Assembly (NCBI GenBank): GCA_017303635.1
Contig: JAFLCG010000015.1
Coordinates: 62,001 to 126,000, forward strand
Origin: Anaerolineae bacterium
GTDB taxonomy: Bacteria; Chloroflexota; Anaerolineae; Aggregatilineales; Phototrophicaceae
Length of the DNA stretch: 64,000 nt
Reading direction: 5' to 3'
Position numbers and translations under genes: made by a program. This document shows, piece after piece, positions 25,994 to 34,496 of the stretch. How positions within the stretch are numbered: position 1 is the stretch's first letter; every line of letters starts with the position of its first letter. The notes below the pieces were generated by a model. That model ran no database searches. It was given only the letters and a program-made list of their open reading frames with translations, and was not told the origin of the DNA.

Positions 25994-27232
25994 CTAATCC
26001 CCAGCAGGTGCCATCAACCGAGCAGGCTGTGTAACCGGCGCGCGCCAGGTCATCACCTGCATAACCGAGGCTGCTGCGATACGGAGCGTTGCCCCAATCA
26101 ACAACGCCGTCCCCAGTGCAATCCCCATCTGAAGCATGGCTGTACCGATCAAGGGTCCAACAAAGATCGATGCAAAAGCCACCTGATGATACGCTGTGTT
26201 GTACTCGGCGCGCCCGTTCGCTGGGGTAATCTGGGTCAACATGGACAGGATGCCGACCATGCAGGTAGCTGTCCAGCATCCTCCAATAATAGCCCCGGCC
26301 ACCAGTGCCAACATCAAATTGGGCGAAAGCGCCAGCAAGATCGTGCCAATCCCAGTCCCCGCCAGTCCCATCGTCACCAGTTGGGTATTGCCAATGCGCT
26401 GAGCCAGGCGCGCAGCTCCCAGGCTGAACACCGCGCTGGACATTAACTCCGCCACCATGAAAATGCTCAGATAACCTTCGGTAGCATTCAGATCCCGAAT
26501 TAGATGGCTGCTTACCAACGAACTCACGCTGAAAAATGACACGTAGCACAGCGCAGTCATCATCATCAGCCGGACAAACTGGGGCGAACGCCACGGATTA
26601 ACCCGTGACTGTGGCACCGTGGGCATGACGGTTGGGGTTTCAATCTTGATCTGTCTGATATGCCACAGGCTCATCATGACCATCACAAAAGCCGTCAGGA
26701 ACATGAGTTGATAGTTCGTTGGGAAGGCGATGTGTTCCAGCCAGAAGCCACCAGCCAATCCACCAACGATCTGGGTGATATTGAACCAGAACGCCCGACG
26801 GCTAAAGAGGCGAGTCGTCTCATGCTGAGGAATGGCTTCATTGATCATCACCACAAAGATGACCGAGGCCACACCTTGACCAATCGCAATCGTCATCAGC
26901 GAGAAAAACAGCCAAAGCAACTGCCACTGAGCCGGAATAAATGCCGTCAGCGCAAATAGCAGGAACTGTGACCGAAAAATCAGGCTCGGCAAGATGATGG
27001 CTTTTGAGGCACTACCCCGCCAACGCAACCAACGACTACCCAGAGAAGCCGCAATCACCAGCAAAACCGCTGGCAACGAGGCCATCAGGCTGATGTCGGT
27101 ATCGCTTGCCCCCAGGCGAATCGCATACGCCTGGAAGAAACGTACCATCGCAGGGATAGCCAACCCAAACCAGGCAATATCAGCAACCAGATGACGGAAA
27201 TTGGAGGAAGGAGGTTCGACACGCGACGACAT
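25994..27232 (-). CDS. MFS transporter
   Basis: A 412-residue carrier with about 12 hydrophobic segments in two halves. The loop after helix 2 (GSRWLRWRGSASKAIIL) stands where the MFS signature G-x3-D-R-x-G-R usually lies but is degenerate. The chosen start MSSRVEPPSSNFRHLVAD leaves a short cytoplasmic N-terminus and has AGGAG 12 bases upstream; the frame extends 25 codons further. The type resembles MFS members with an acidic or amphipathic drug spectrum, but no substrate can be assigned. It stands alone. Confidence 0.85.
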   Translation of the reverse strand: MSSRVEPPSSNFRHLVADIAWFGLAIPAMVRFFQAYAIRLGASDTDISLMASLPAVLLVIAASLGSRWLRWRGSASKAIILPSLIFRSQFLLFALTAFIPAQWQLLWLFFSLMTIAIGQGVASVIFVVMINEAIPQHETTRLFSRRAFWFNITQIVGGLAGGFWLEHIAFPTNYQLMFLTAFVMVMMSLWHIRQIKIETPTVMPTVPQSRVNPWRSPQFVRLMMMTALCYVSFFSVSSLVSSHLIRDLNATEGYLSIFMVAELMSSAVFSLGAARLAQRIGNTQLVTMGLAGTGIGTILLALSPNLMLALVAGAIIGGCWTATCMVGILSMLTQITPANGRAEYNTAYHQVAFASIFVGPLIGTAMLQMGIALGTALLIGATLRIAAASVMQVMTWRAPVTQPARLMAPAGD

Positions 27233-27372
27233 GAAACACACGGACTCCTGGCGCATTCTGCACCATAAGGCTGAACGATAACGAAATTGGTCTTGAGACT
27301 TGGTCACTTTAGAGGCGGGGAGCCTCTTAATTCAGTGGAAATCCTTCACCAATCAAGAGAACACGATGCAGC

Positions 27373-27388
27373 GTGAAACGTTTCTCAC
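27373..27388. promoter_or_regulatory. Possible LacI-type operator
   Basis: GTGAAACGTTTCTCAC contains the perfect palindrome GAAACGTTTC with outer GTGA/TCAC. The centre AACGTT flanked by TGA resembles LacI-family operators. It lies between the divergent MFS and bactofilin genes, about 140 bases from the MFS start. Confidence 0.35.
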
Positions 27389-27484
27389 GTTGTGTTGCTC
27401 TGCTGTACAATTTTTATACTAGGCCCAATTCTTGAGTCCGCCTATAGCCACAATCTCAACGCTTGGCCTACGCTCTCCCTATGG

Positions 27485-27513
27485 TTGAGTTTGTACCGAA
27501 GTAATTGTATAGT
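27485..27513 (+). promoter_or_regulatory. Promoter of the bactofilin operon
   Basis: TTGAGT and TATAGT (27508-27513) are exactly 17 bases apart, 35 bases upstream of the bactofilin ATG. Confidence 0.65.
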
Positions 27514-27547
27514 GAGTATATTCAAGTAATGCAGGACGAAATGCCCT

Positions 27548-28039
27548 ATGTCCATCTTCGGCAACCGCCGCCAAACTGATATTCCCGCTCCCGCACTCGA
27601 TCCGAAACCTTCGGTGTTAACCAGCACATCCGCCGCCATGATCGGTTTCGAGACGGTGCTAGGCCGAAACAGTGTATTGGAAGGCAGTTTCCGTTGTAAT
27701 GCGAATGTCCGAATCGATGGAGTCTTCAGTGGGCAGTTGGAAATTACCGGCAATATGCTGGTCGGGGAAACTGCCCGCATCACTGCGGACATCAACGCTC
27801 GAAATATCTCGATTGCCGGGACCGTCAACGGCAACGTCAACGGGCGCAAGGTACAAATACTCCGAACCGGTCGGGTCAAAGGGGATATCCGGGCCACTGC
27901 CCTGACGACCGAAGAAGGTGCTTTTATTGATGGCAAAATCACCATGATTGGCGAAGAGCCGAAACCAGAAAACGAGCTATCGTCGCCGCTGGAAAGTAGC
28001 CCTATCGTAACCGATTCGCCACCCACTGCCGCTGGCTAG
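27548..28039 (+). CDS. Bactofilin (polymer-forming cytoskeletal protein)
   Basis: A 163-residue protein with the beta-helical bactofilin domain at about 38-130: VLEGSFRCNANVRIDGVFSG, NMLVGETARITADI, SIAGTVNGNV and GRVKGDIRATALTTEEGAFI. The flanking termini are unstructured and Pro/Ser-rich, as usual. Bactofilins polymerise without nucleotide into filaments near the membrane and act in cell shape, peptidoglycan synthesis or positioning of signalling proteins. It is first of four closely spaced genes with a HEAT-repeat membrane protein, an unknown protein and an LMW phosphatase. Confidence 0.92.
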   Translation: MSIFGNRRQTDIPAPALDPKPSVLTSTSAAMIGFETVLGRNSVLEGSFRCNANVRIDGVFSGQLEITGNMLVGETARITADINARNISIAGTVNGNVNGRKVQILRTGRVKGDIRATALTTEEGAFIDGKITMIGEEPKPENELSSPLESSPIVTDSPPTAAG

Positions 28040-28057
28040 GATTAGCAAGAAACCGCA

Positions 28058-28972
28058 ATGCGCAAGTTTATTCGCTTCCTGTTCATCCTCTTTGCATTCC
28101 TGGCTCTGGGTGCTTCCATCCTGAACCCGCTGGGCAGTCTCACTCGTCCGCTACAAATCGTTGCGCTCATCCTGTTGGTCATTTTCGTGCTGGATACAGT
28201 CTTTAATATCTTCCGCCCCAACCGTGGCCCGCGTATTCCCCCTTCACAGGTCGCAGAAATTGAACGCCTGTATTTTCGCAGTATGCGTGAGCTCCTCAAT
28301 GATGGGCCTAACCTGATACAGGTCATCAGCGATTTACAGCGAATCGTCTCCATTGATGGACACTATAAGAATGCACGCCACTATTTGAACCGAGCCATTG
28401 CCCTCCAGCAACGCGGCGAAACCGACCCCAGCAAACAAAATGGGCATCGGCCCGGTCAATCTCGCCTCGACTTTGAGATGCTCCAGGAACAACTGGTTGA
28501 TCCTGACCCCGCCATCCGTAAAGCAGTCGTCATGGATCTGATCCAGTATGGGGAGCGGGCGGTTGATCCACTGATTGCCCTGCTCATGGATGAAGACAAT
28601 GATGTGCGCGTCCATGCTGCGACCGCCCTCGGTTGGGTCGGTGGAAAGGATGCCATTCAACCGCTGCTCGTCGCCCTAAAGGATGATGAACCCTATGTCC
28701 GCCGCTATGCTGCCCGTGCGCTCTGTTGGGTAGTCAATGAAGAAGCCATGGATGGATTGATTGAGGCCCTCAATGACTCCGATCATTATGTCCGTCGCTA
28801 TGCCGCCCGCGCTATGGGCTGGAGCCAGGACATGCGAGCGATCCGGCCGTTGGTCGAACTCCTGCATATCGAACAAAACAACGATGTCCGCGAGTATGCG
28901 CTGACCGCACTGGCCGACCTGGGTGAACGCGATGTGCGTGTTGCGCGTCCAATGACGGCCCTGCCCGAATAG
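28058..28972 (+). CDS. Membrane-anchored HEAT-repeat protein
   Basis: A 304-residue protein. Two membrane helices lie at about 5-25 and 33-50. A soluble helical part (about 60-125) leads to four to five HEAT/PBS-lyase-type repeats from about 145 to 300, with repeated VRxxAAxALGW and YVRRYAARA units spaced about 31 residues. HEAT repeats bind proteins. It lies 18 bases after bactofilin, so it may tie the bactofilin filament to the membrane (inference). Confidence 0.88.
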   Translation: MRKFIRFLFILFAFLALGASILNPLGSLTRPLQIVALILLVIFVLDTVFNIFRPNRGPRIPPSQVAEIERLYFRSMRELLNDGPNLIQVISDLQRIVSIDGHYKNARHYLNRAIALQQRGETDPSKQNGHRPGQSRLDFEMLQEQLVDPDPAIRKAVVMDLIQYGERAVDPLIALLMDEDNDVRVHAATALGWVGGKDAIQPLLVALKDDEPYVRRYAARALCWVVNEEAMDGLIEALNDSDHYVRRYAARAMGWSQDMRAIRPLVELLHIEQNNDVREYALTALADLGERDVRVARPMTALPE

Positions 28973-28984
28973 AAATTCACCGCC

Positions 28985-29719
28985 ATGCTTCTTGTTCTGG
29001 ACATTGTCGATCTGCTCCAACTGGATGAAATCTGGAGCCGTCGTCCGGTCATCACCGCCTTCACCCGCCTCGATGAGCGACCGGACTACCTCAATTACCA
29101 ATTCAACTTTCAGATTGAGGATTTGGTGCCGCGCCTGTCCCGTCTCAAACGCTCAGAAACCTGGCGCACCAGCCGCCGTTCTCCAGCCGATGATCCTGCC
29201 CGCATACCCTTAGGTGCGCTTTCAGCCGAGCAGTTGCAGGAACTCTATCCACAAACCGAAGCCACCCAGCAACGACAGGTTCTATTCCAGGGCGTATACA
29301 GTCGCTATGTACTGGCTCACTATCGTGGATTGGCTCAGATGACAGGCGAATTGTTGCGCGAGCTTTCAGACGTGCGCTACCTCGATGTTGATTCCTGTGT
29401 GGATCAGCTAGGCGTTCCGCGCTCTGGCTCTCCCGAGTGGATTCCCGCCGGCATCACCGATGAAATTCGAGCACTCGATTGCCGCTACGACTCGACCGAA
29501 CCGGGTTTACCTTCCGCTTTTGTCGTAGCGGAAGACTTCTGGAATCTGTTCGTCAAAGCCACGCTTGAAGAATATCAAAGTGCAGCCGCCCGGCTCCATC
29601 CCAGTGACTTGGAATCCCAGGCACGCTGTACAACCATGCTCCAGCAAGTAGCCGATATTGCCTACGCCTGGCACCGTTCTCCCTCGGTCGTGGGACTCTG
29701 CTACCATATCACCGCCTGA
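28985..29719 (+). CDS. Conserved-looking soluble protein of unknown function
   Basis: A 244-residue protein starting MLLVLDIVDLLQLDEIWSRR. It has no signal peptide or membrane helix and contains no motif I recognise. It is helical in pattern, with Arg- and Leu-rich stretches (LVPRLSRLKRSETWRTSRRS). It starts 12 bases after the HEAT-repeat gene and ends 13 bases before the phosphatase gene, so it is surely co-transcribed. Confidence 0.75.
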   Translation: MLLVLDIVDLLQLDEIWSRRPVITAFTRLDERPDYLNYQFNFQIEDLVPRLSRLKRSETWRTSRRSPADDPARIPLGALSAEQLQELYPQTEATQQRQVLFQGVYSRYVLAHYRGLAQMTGELLRELSDVRYLDVDSCVDQLGVPRSGSPEWIPAGITDEIRALDCRYDSTEPGLPSAFVVAEDFWNLFVKATLEEYQSAAARLHPSDLESQARCTTMLQQVADIAYAWHRSPSVVGLCYHITA

Positions 29720-29732
29720 CCAGGAGTCGACC

Positions 29733-30209
29733 ATGATCCGTGTGCTGTTCGTTTGTACCGGTAATATTTGCCGCTCACCGATGGCTGAAGAATATTTTCG
29801 CCACATCGTTCAGCAGGCCGGCTTGAGCCAGCACATCACCTGCGATTCAGCGGGGATCAGTGATGAAGAAGTGGGCAATGTCACCCACAGTGGCACGCAG
29901 CGCGTCCTCCGCAAGAATCAAATTCCCTTTCAACTGCATGATGCCCGCCAGATTCACCCATCGGATATGTCCAGTTTTGACTACATCCTGGGAATGGATC
30001 GGCGACACCTATCGCGTCTGCAAGCGATGGCGCGGGGTAGCACGGCAGAAGTAGCGCTGTTTCTCAGTTACGCCAATCGGGCTGGAACAGTCCAAACATC
30101 CGAAGTCGACGATCCCTGGTATACCGGTCGCTTCGATGAAACCTTTGCTGAAGTCTCAGCCGGATGTGATGCGCTGCTGGCATCCATCCGCCAACAGCAT
30201 CGCCTGTAG
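29733..30209 (+). CDS. Low-molecular-weight protein-tyrosine (or arginine) phosphatase
   Basis: A 158-residue LMW-PTP. The phosphate loop is Cys8-x5-Arg14 (VCTGNICRSP), and the general acid is the first Asp of EVDDPWYTG. Thr at position +1 after the catalytic Cys region (CTGNICRS) is a pattern also seen in protein-arginine phosphatases (YwlE), so either substrate class is possible. The start MIRVLFVCTG has AGGAG six bases upstream. It is last in the bactofilin operon. A role in dephosphorylating shape or polysaccharide machinery is plausible but inferred. Confidence 0.92.
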   Translation: MIRVLFVCTGNICRSPMAEEYFRHIVQQAGLSQHITCDSAGISDEEVGNVTHSGTQRVLRKNQIPFQLHDARQIHPSDMSSFDYILGMDRRHLSRLQAMARGSTAEVALFLSYANRAGTVQTSEVDDPWYTGRFDETFAEVSAGCDALLASIRQQHRL

Positions 30210-30220
30210 CCATAGACAGC

Positions 30221-30736
30221 TTACTTTGAGGTTGCCTTCGGTTTTGTCCCGCTCTTGCTGCTCGCGGCCTGCCGTTTGGTAACCACCACGGTTTTGACCA
30301 CCACCGGCGGCGTATGCTTGGCCTTGAGCGTCCGCTGGATTTCCTGGGTCAGCACATAGCTGTTTTCATAATCCCCCGCCAGCGGAATATGCAAACCGGG
30401 TGCCGCCATCAGGACGATGATCCCCGGCAGGAATTGACCGCTGGCAATCAAGAGCACAGCCCCCAATGCCAATGCCGCATATATAATGATCCGTTCCCGT
30501 GGCCCAACCCCGTCAGAAACATAACCTTTGACTGTAATCAGGCCATTCTCTTTTTCCACACGGCCTTCAAGCTGAGTCCGGCGCGTGAATCGCTTTAACA
30601 CCTTGCTGGAGGTGGAAATGGCAAAACGTCCATTTTTCTCTGTCCAGCCATCCAGCTTACTGCTCGCGTGAATCCGTTCATTCAGCGCGACCATGCACTG
30701 ACTGACCGTTTTATCCGTGTAATAGGTAAATCGCAT
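30221..30736 (-). CDS. Two-helix membrane protein of unknown function
   Basis: A 171-residue protein. The N-terminal 85 residues look like a START/polyketide-cyclase-type or DUF-like soluble domain (FTYYTDKTVSQCMVALNERI and VEKENGLITVKGYV). Two hydrophobic segments follow (RIIIYAALALGAVLLIASGQ and GIIVLMAAPGL), then a helical part and a basic Lys/Ser/Thr-rich tail. It is convergent with the phosphatase (11 bases) and lies 14 bases beyond the SDR gene, probably in one unit with it. Confidence 0.75.
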   Translation of the reverse strand: MRFTYYTDKTVSQCMVALNERIHASSKLDGWTEKNGRFAISTSSKVLKRFTRRTQLEGRVEKENGLITVKGYVSDGVGPRERIIIYAALALGAVLLIASGQFLPGIIVLMAAPGLHIPLAGDYENSYVLTQEIQRTLKAKHTPPVVVKTVVVTKRQAASSKSGTKPKATSK

Positions 30737-30750
30737 CGTTCAAACTCGGT

Positions 30751-31521
30751 TCATATCATGGGGATACTCAATCCACCATCCACCACAAACACCTGCCCTG
30801 TCGTCCAATCAGAAGCGGGCGCCGCCAGATACAGCGCCATTCCCGCGATATCATTTGGTTGGCCGATCCGCCCCGCAGGTGTCCGATCCACAATTCCTTC
30901 CCGCAGAGACTCATTCTCCCAGATTGCCTGCGCGAATCTGGTCTGCACCAAACCCGGTGCAATCGCATTGACCTGAATGTTGGCATCTGCCAGTTCCATC
31001 GCCAGCGTTTGTGTCAGATTGATCACCGCCGCTTTGGTAATACTGTAGATGCCCTGCATTCGCCCGGGTCGAATACCGTTGACTGAAGCGATGTTGACAA
31101 TCTTGCCGCCGCCCTGAGCTTTCATGACGGGTACAACCGCCTGGGTCAACCAGACATTGCCCATCAGGTTGACCTCAAGTGTCTTCTGCCAAAGGCTGTC
31201 CTCTGCCTCTAGCAGGGTCCCAAAATGAGGATTAGTCGCTGCGTTGTTCACCAGCACATCAATCCGACCATAAGCTTCCATAGCGGACTTGACCAGTGCC
31301 TGCAATGCAGCTTTGTCACCATTATGCGCTGTCACGGCCAGCGCCTCTCCGCCTGCGGACCGGATTGCATCGGCAGCAGTGTTCAGCCCATCGGCCTTCC
31401 GACTGCTGAGGACGATCTTTGCCCCGGCAGCAGCATAAGCTTCCGCGATAGCCTGCCCGATCCCTCGGGATGCTCCAGTGATGAGGGCCACTTTACCCAT
31501 CAGATCAAATGAAGGTGTCAT
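30751..31521 (-). CDS. Short-chain dehydrogenase/reductase
   Basis: A 256-residue SDR with TGASRGIG (about 16-23), NNAATNP, the catalytic Ser in NIASVNGI and YSITK. RKADGLNTAADAI with SSRK suggests NADPH use. The pattern NPHFGTLLEAEDSLWQKTLE resembles DHRS4-like or 3-oxoacyl reductase-type enzymes. Substrate is unknown. It is divergent from the kynurenine-formamidase-like gene across 121 bases, with an extended -10 promoter there. Confidence 0.9.
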   Translation of the reverse strand: MTPSFDLMGKVALITGASRGIGQAIAEAYAAAGAKIVLSSRKADGLNTAADAIRSAGGEALAVTAHNGDKAALQALVKSAMEAYGRIDVLVNNAATNPHFGTLLEAEDSLWQKTLEVNLMGNVWLTQAVVPVMKAQGGGKIVNIASVNGIRPGRMQGIYSITKAAVINLTQTLAMELADANIQVNAIAPGLVQTRFAQAIWENESLREGIVDRTPAGRIGQPNDIAGMALYLAAPASDWTTGQVFVVDGGLSIPMI

Positions 31522-31564
31522 ATAATTGCATCTGTATCACTAAAGAGTGAGTGAAATTCATTGA

Positions 31565-31608
31565 ATTATAGCACATACAGTTGATCTATTTAAGAACACA
31601 TGTGCTAT
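31565..31608. promoter_or_regulatory. Divergent control region with inverted repeat
   Basis: ATAGCACAT (31568-31576) and ATGTGCTAT (31600-31608) form a perfect nine-base inverted repeat with a 23-base spacer. Leftward, TGCTATAAT is an extended -10 of the SDR gene inside the left arm. Rightward, TTGATC-N17-GCTATC may serve kynB with its -10 inside the right arm. One dimer could therefore control both genes. Confidence 0.45.
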
Positions 31609-31642
31609 CAATCCATCTCAGTTGGACGAGGAAAAGGCCTGC

Positions 31643-32275
31643 ATGATCTACGACATCACCCGCACCATCCGCCCGACCACCGCTGTCTGGCCTGGCGACA
31701 CTAACTACCGCGTCGAACCCGCCTTACAGATCAAGGCCGGGGCATCCGTCAATCTCATGACGCTCACCATCAGCCCTCATACCGGCACACATATCGATGC
31801 CTATTTCCATTACAAAGACGACGGCCTCCATCCAGCCGAGATGCCGCTGGACTCCTATATCGGACCTGCACGCGTCATTACCGTCAGCCAACCAGATGGC
31901 CCGCTGCTGCCTGCCAGCGTGGCTCACGCTGATCTTCAAGGTGTCCAACGCCTGCTCATCCGGAGCCACGTCAGTGAGCTACCCGACGATCAATGGCCCG
32001 CCCATTTCCCCTATCTGAGCGTAGAACTGATTGAACATCTCGCCGGGTTGGGAGTCCGGCTAATAGGACTAGATTCCCCCTCGGTTGATGCCTTTGATAG
32101 TAAAGACCTTCCGTGTCACCACGCGCTTTATCGGTATAAAATGGTCAATATCGAGTTGTTAAAGTTAAAGGGTGTCCCAGATGGAGATTATGAACTGGTC
32201 GCCCTCCCACTAAAGCTCGATCTGGCGTGCGGATCACCCGTCCGTGCCATCCTCCGAACGCTTACCGAGGAGTAA
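31643..32275 (+). CDS. kynB: Cyclase/kynurenine formamidase family protein
   Basis: A 210-residue metal-dependent hydrolase. It has the HxGTHxD motif (SPHTGTHIDAYFHY) that binds the metal, and LIGLDSPSVDAFDSKDLPCH, characteristic of bacterial KynB. KynB splits N-formylkynurenine to kynurenine in tryptophan breakdown. No other kyn gene lies in the window, so a related amide or lactone substrate is possible. The start MIYDITRTI is chosen over an upstream TTG because GAGGAAAAGG precedes it. Confidence 0.88.
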   Translation: MIYDITRTIRPTTAVWPGDTNYRVEPALQIKAGASVNLMTLTISPHTGTHIDAYFHYKDDGLHPAEMPLDSYIGPARVITVSQPDGPLLPASVAHADLQGVQRLLIRSHVSELPDDQWPAHFPYLSVELIEHLAGLGVRLIGLDSPSVDAFDSKDLPCHHALYRYKMVNIELLKLKGVPDGDYELVALPLKLDLACGSPVRAILRTLTEE

Positions 32276-32282
32276 CAGGCTC

Positions 32283-32555
32283 ATGCAGTGGCTATTCTTC
32301 ATCTTGTTCGTGCTGGTGCTGTTCTTTATCTACATCTCTATCCGGCGTCAGTGGCTCCCTCCGATGATCACCGCAGCGGGTGGGGTATTCGCCAGCATCG
32401 TCCTGATGATTCTGTTCTCATTCGCTCAGCAGAACATGCCCATTCAGGCGGTTATTGTCGGTAGCCTGATGGGCGCTGTCTTTAGCATTGCCACTTTGGT
32501 GATTGCGCTGTTCTTCCAGCGTAACGAACAGCGTGCCATCCAGTCCCAGGACTAG
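32283..32555 (+). CDS. Small three-helix membrane protein
   Basis: A 90-residue protein starting MQWLFFILFVLVLFFIYI, with helices at about 3-20, 30-47 and 52-77 and a charged C-terminus. GGAG overlapping the kynB stop serves as ribosome site, so it is co-transcribed with kynB. Family and role are unknown. Confidence 0.7.
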   Translation: MQWLFFILFVLVLFFIYISIRRQWLPPMITAAGGVFASIVLMILFSFAQQNMPIQAVIVGSLMGAVFSIATLVIALFFQRNEQRAIQSQD

Positions 32556-32599
32556 ATTGCCCAATTGCACAACCACCATCAAAAGGATATTAACGAATG

Positions 32600-32624
32600 C
32601 TCCTTCTCCTACTGGGAGAAGGAG
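32600..32624. terminator. Convergent-gene hairpin of repeat type
   Basis: ctccttctcc/ggagaaggag is a perfect ten-base stem with a five-base loop in the 111-base convergent spacer. The sequence with following gccgagaatgaggg resembles a dispersed palindromic repeat found in many genomes. It can act as a two-way terminator, although no T-run follows. Confidence 0.5.
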
Positions 32625-32666
32625 CCGAGAATGAGGGCTGCACGAGGCGCAGTTCACAACCCTGCA

Positions 32667-33344
32667 CTAGCGCCTGGGCACACTGCCAATGACTCGTAAG
32701 CCTAATTCGGTCAGGTCATCGCGCCGATGCAGGAATGGATCGAAGTAAGCCGCTAACCCAGCCAACCCAATACCGACCATCAACGCCAGCCCGATTCGGA
32801 CAAACGCATTGTAACGGTCAGCTAGGGCGGGCGGTGTGGCTGCCACGACCGGCGTATCCAGGATCGTCACCTGGGCGGGTTGCTGACCCAGTTGCGGGAA
32901 ATAGACCTGTGCCCGCGTCTTCAACACATCAATGGCCGCCTGCGTAATGACTTCAAGATCATCTGCGACCGGATAGCCAAGCGTCAATAGTCCCACACTG
33001 CGTCGGTTATCCGCCGCCACGCCCAGTGCCCCTCGATTGAAGGTCTGTCCGTCCGCAGTCAACTCGCCCTCGATCTCATCAATAAAGCTGCTCGTCCGCA
33101 CCCAATCCGTCAGGGCATTGACCGTCAGTTCCGAAGCCAGCCAAACATCCTGGTAATCGCCGTCACGGTTGGGAATCGCATCAAGAACCTGGGCCGCGCT
33201 GTAACGGATCGTCACCCCAAAACCACCAGCCTGGGACTGCGCTCGAAGCCAGCCCGGCAAAACCAGAATCGCGACCACCACCGGCGGGATGAGAATCAGG
33301 AACCACCAACGTCGTAGCACTCGTGCAATCAAGATGAGTTCCAT
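32667..33344 (-). CDS. Wzz-like chain-length determinant (polysaccharide co-polymerase)
   Basis: A 225-residue protein with two membrane helices, about 12-30 and 182-202, framing a periplasmic or external domain. This is the PCP topology. The cytoplasmic end HRRDDLTELGLRVIGSVPRR matches the link to a BY-kinase in PCP-2 proteins (LGLPVLGxIP), but no kinase domain follows. It probably controls sugar-chain length or export. The start MELILIARVLRRWW has GAGGA upstream. It is the last gene of the leftward polysaccharide operon. Confidence 0.82.
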   Translation of the reverse strand: MELILIARVLRRWWFLILIPPVVVAILVLPGWLRAQSQAGGFGVTIRYSAAQVLDAIPNRDGDYQDVWLASELTVNALTDWVRTSSFIDEIEGELTADGQTFNRGALGVAADNRRSVGLLTLGYPVADDLEVITQAAIDVLKTRAQVYFPQLGQQPAQVTILDTPVVAATPPALADRYNAFVRIGLALMVGIGLAGLAAYFDPFLHRRDDLTELGLRVIGSVPRR

Positions 33345-33380
33345 CACACCTGTCCTCAAAACAATCCAATTGACCAGTAA

Positions 33381-34496
33381 CTAGCGGTTTTGCTGGGCCA
33401 CGTGCCTGGCTTCCCAGGCAGAATGGACGTAATTCGAAATCTGTTCGTTGAAGAGGCGCGTATCAAACTGCAAGGCGTGCTGGCGCATCAAGGTCGGATC
33501 ATACCGCAAAGCATCAAATGTCTGCATGACGTGAGCCAAACTCTCGACCGTCAGCTCGGAAAAATGCTCACCCGTCTTCCCAGGCAGAACCGTATCCAGT
33601 GCGCCACCACCCCCAAAAGCGATCACCGGGCGACCAGCCGCTTGGGCTTGCACGGGTGTAATGCCGAAATCCTCTAAGCCTGGAAACAGAAAGGCTTTGC
33701 ACCGAGCCATCAATCCCGGCAGTTCCTCATCCGGTACATAGCCCAGGAATTCCACAGTCGGGCCCGCCATCGCTTTAAGGCGCTCCAGATCTCGGCCCTT
33801 ACCACCGATCTTGAGGGGCAAGCCCAGTCGTGTCGCCGCCTGAACTGCCAGGTCAATTCGCTTATAGGGAATCAAGCGTGAAACAATCAGGTAGTAATCC
33901 TCCACCTGATCAAGGGGCACGGGCTGGAAACGTGTCGTATCGACGGGTGGATAGATCACCACCGAGTCGCGATGGTAATAGGTCTTGATACGCTCCTGAA
34001 TCTCGGTTGAGATTGCAATGAAGTGATCGACCCGGCTGGCCGCCCGTAGGTCCCAGCGTTTCAGCGCCTCAACCAGTGGCCTCAGCGCCATCTGTACAGG
34101 CCGACTGATGCCTTCACGAGCAATATAGGAGTCCAGTTGCCAGACGTACCGCGTCGGTGCCAGACAATAGCAAATGTGGAGCGTCCCCGCCCCATGCTGG
34201 AATCCGTGACAAAAACCACTCTTATTGCTCAGGACGACATCATATTCCGACAGATCAAGGCCACCCCAGGCCAGTGGATAGAGCGGGAGATAGGGTTGAT
34301 GATGACGGTGGATGCTCGGGAGCTTATCCATCCACAACGTACGAATGTCCCACTGCCGATAGTGTGCGGGCATGATCTCTGGCGCATACAGACTGGTGTA
34401 GACGGGCGTTTGTGGAAACAACTGCACCAGCACATCCAGCACGTCCTCAGCCCCACCGATCTGGTTGAGCCAATCATGAACCAATGCCAGCTTCAC
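33381..34496 (-). CDS. Glycosyltransferase family 4 (WbaZ-like)
   Basis: A 371-residue GT-B enzyme. N-terminal KLALVHDWLNQIGGAEDVL and YNKSGF-type SNKSGFCHGF with CYCLAPTRYVW are typical of WbaZ-type mannosyltransferases. The C-terminal half has VSRLIPYKRIDLAV and the EX7E block FPGLEDFGITPVQAQAAGRP. It transfers a nucleotide-activated sugar, often mannose, in surface-polysaccharide assembly. Its ATG overlaps the rnhB stop by four bases. Confidence 0.92.
   Translation of the reverse strand: MKLALVHDWLNQIGGAEDVLDVLVQLFPQTPVYTSLYAPEIMPAHYRQWDIRTLWMDKLPSIHRHHQPYLPLYPLAWGGLDLSEYDVVLSNKSGFCHGFQHGAGTLHICYCLAPTRYVWQLDSYIAREGISRPVQMALRPLVEALKRWDLRAASRVDHFIAISTEIQERIKTYYHRDSVVIYPPVDTTRFQPVPLDQVEDYYLIVSRLIPYKRIDLAVQAATRLGLPLKIGGKGRDLERLKAMAGPTVEFLGYVPDEELPGLMARCKAFLFPGLEDFGITPVQAQAAGRPVIAFGGGGALDTVLPGKTGEHFSELTVESLAHVMQTFDALRYDPTLMRQHALQFDTRLFNEQISNYVHSAWEARHVAQQNR

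Noticed and set aside
32244..32282. Upstream start of the small membrane protein inside kynB
   Set aside because: A ribosome site (GGAG at the kynB stop) points to the ATG at 32283, which begins with the first helix.
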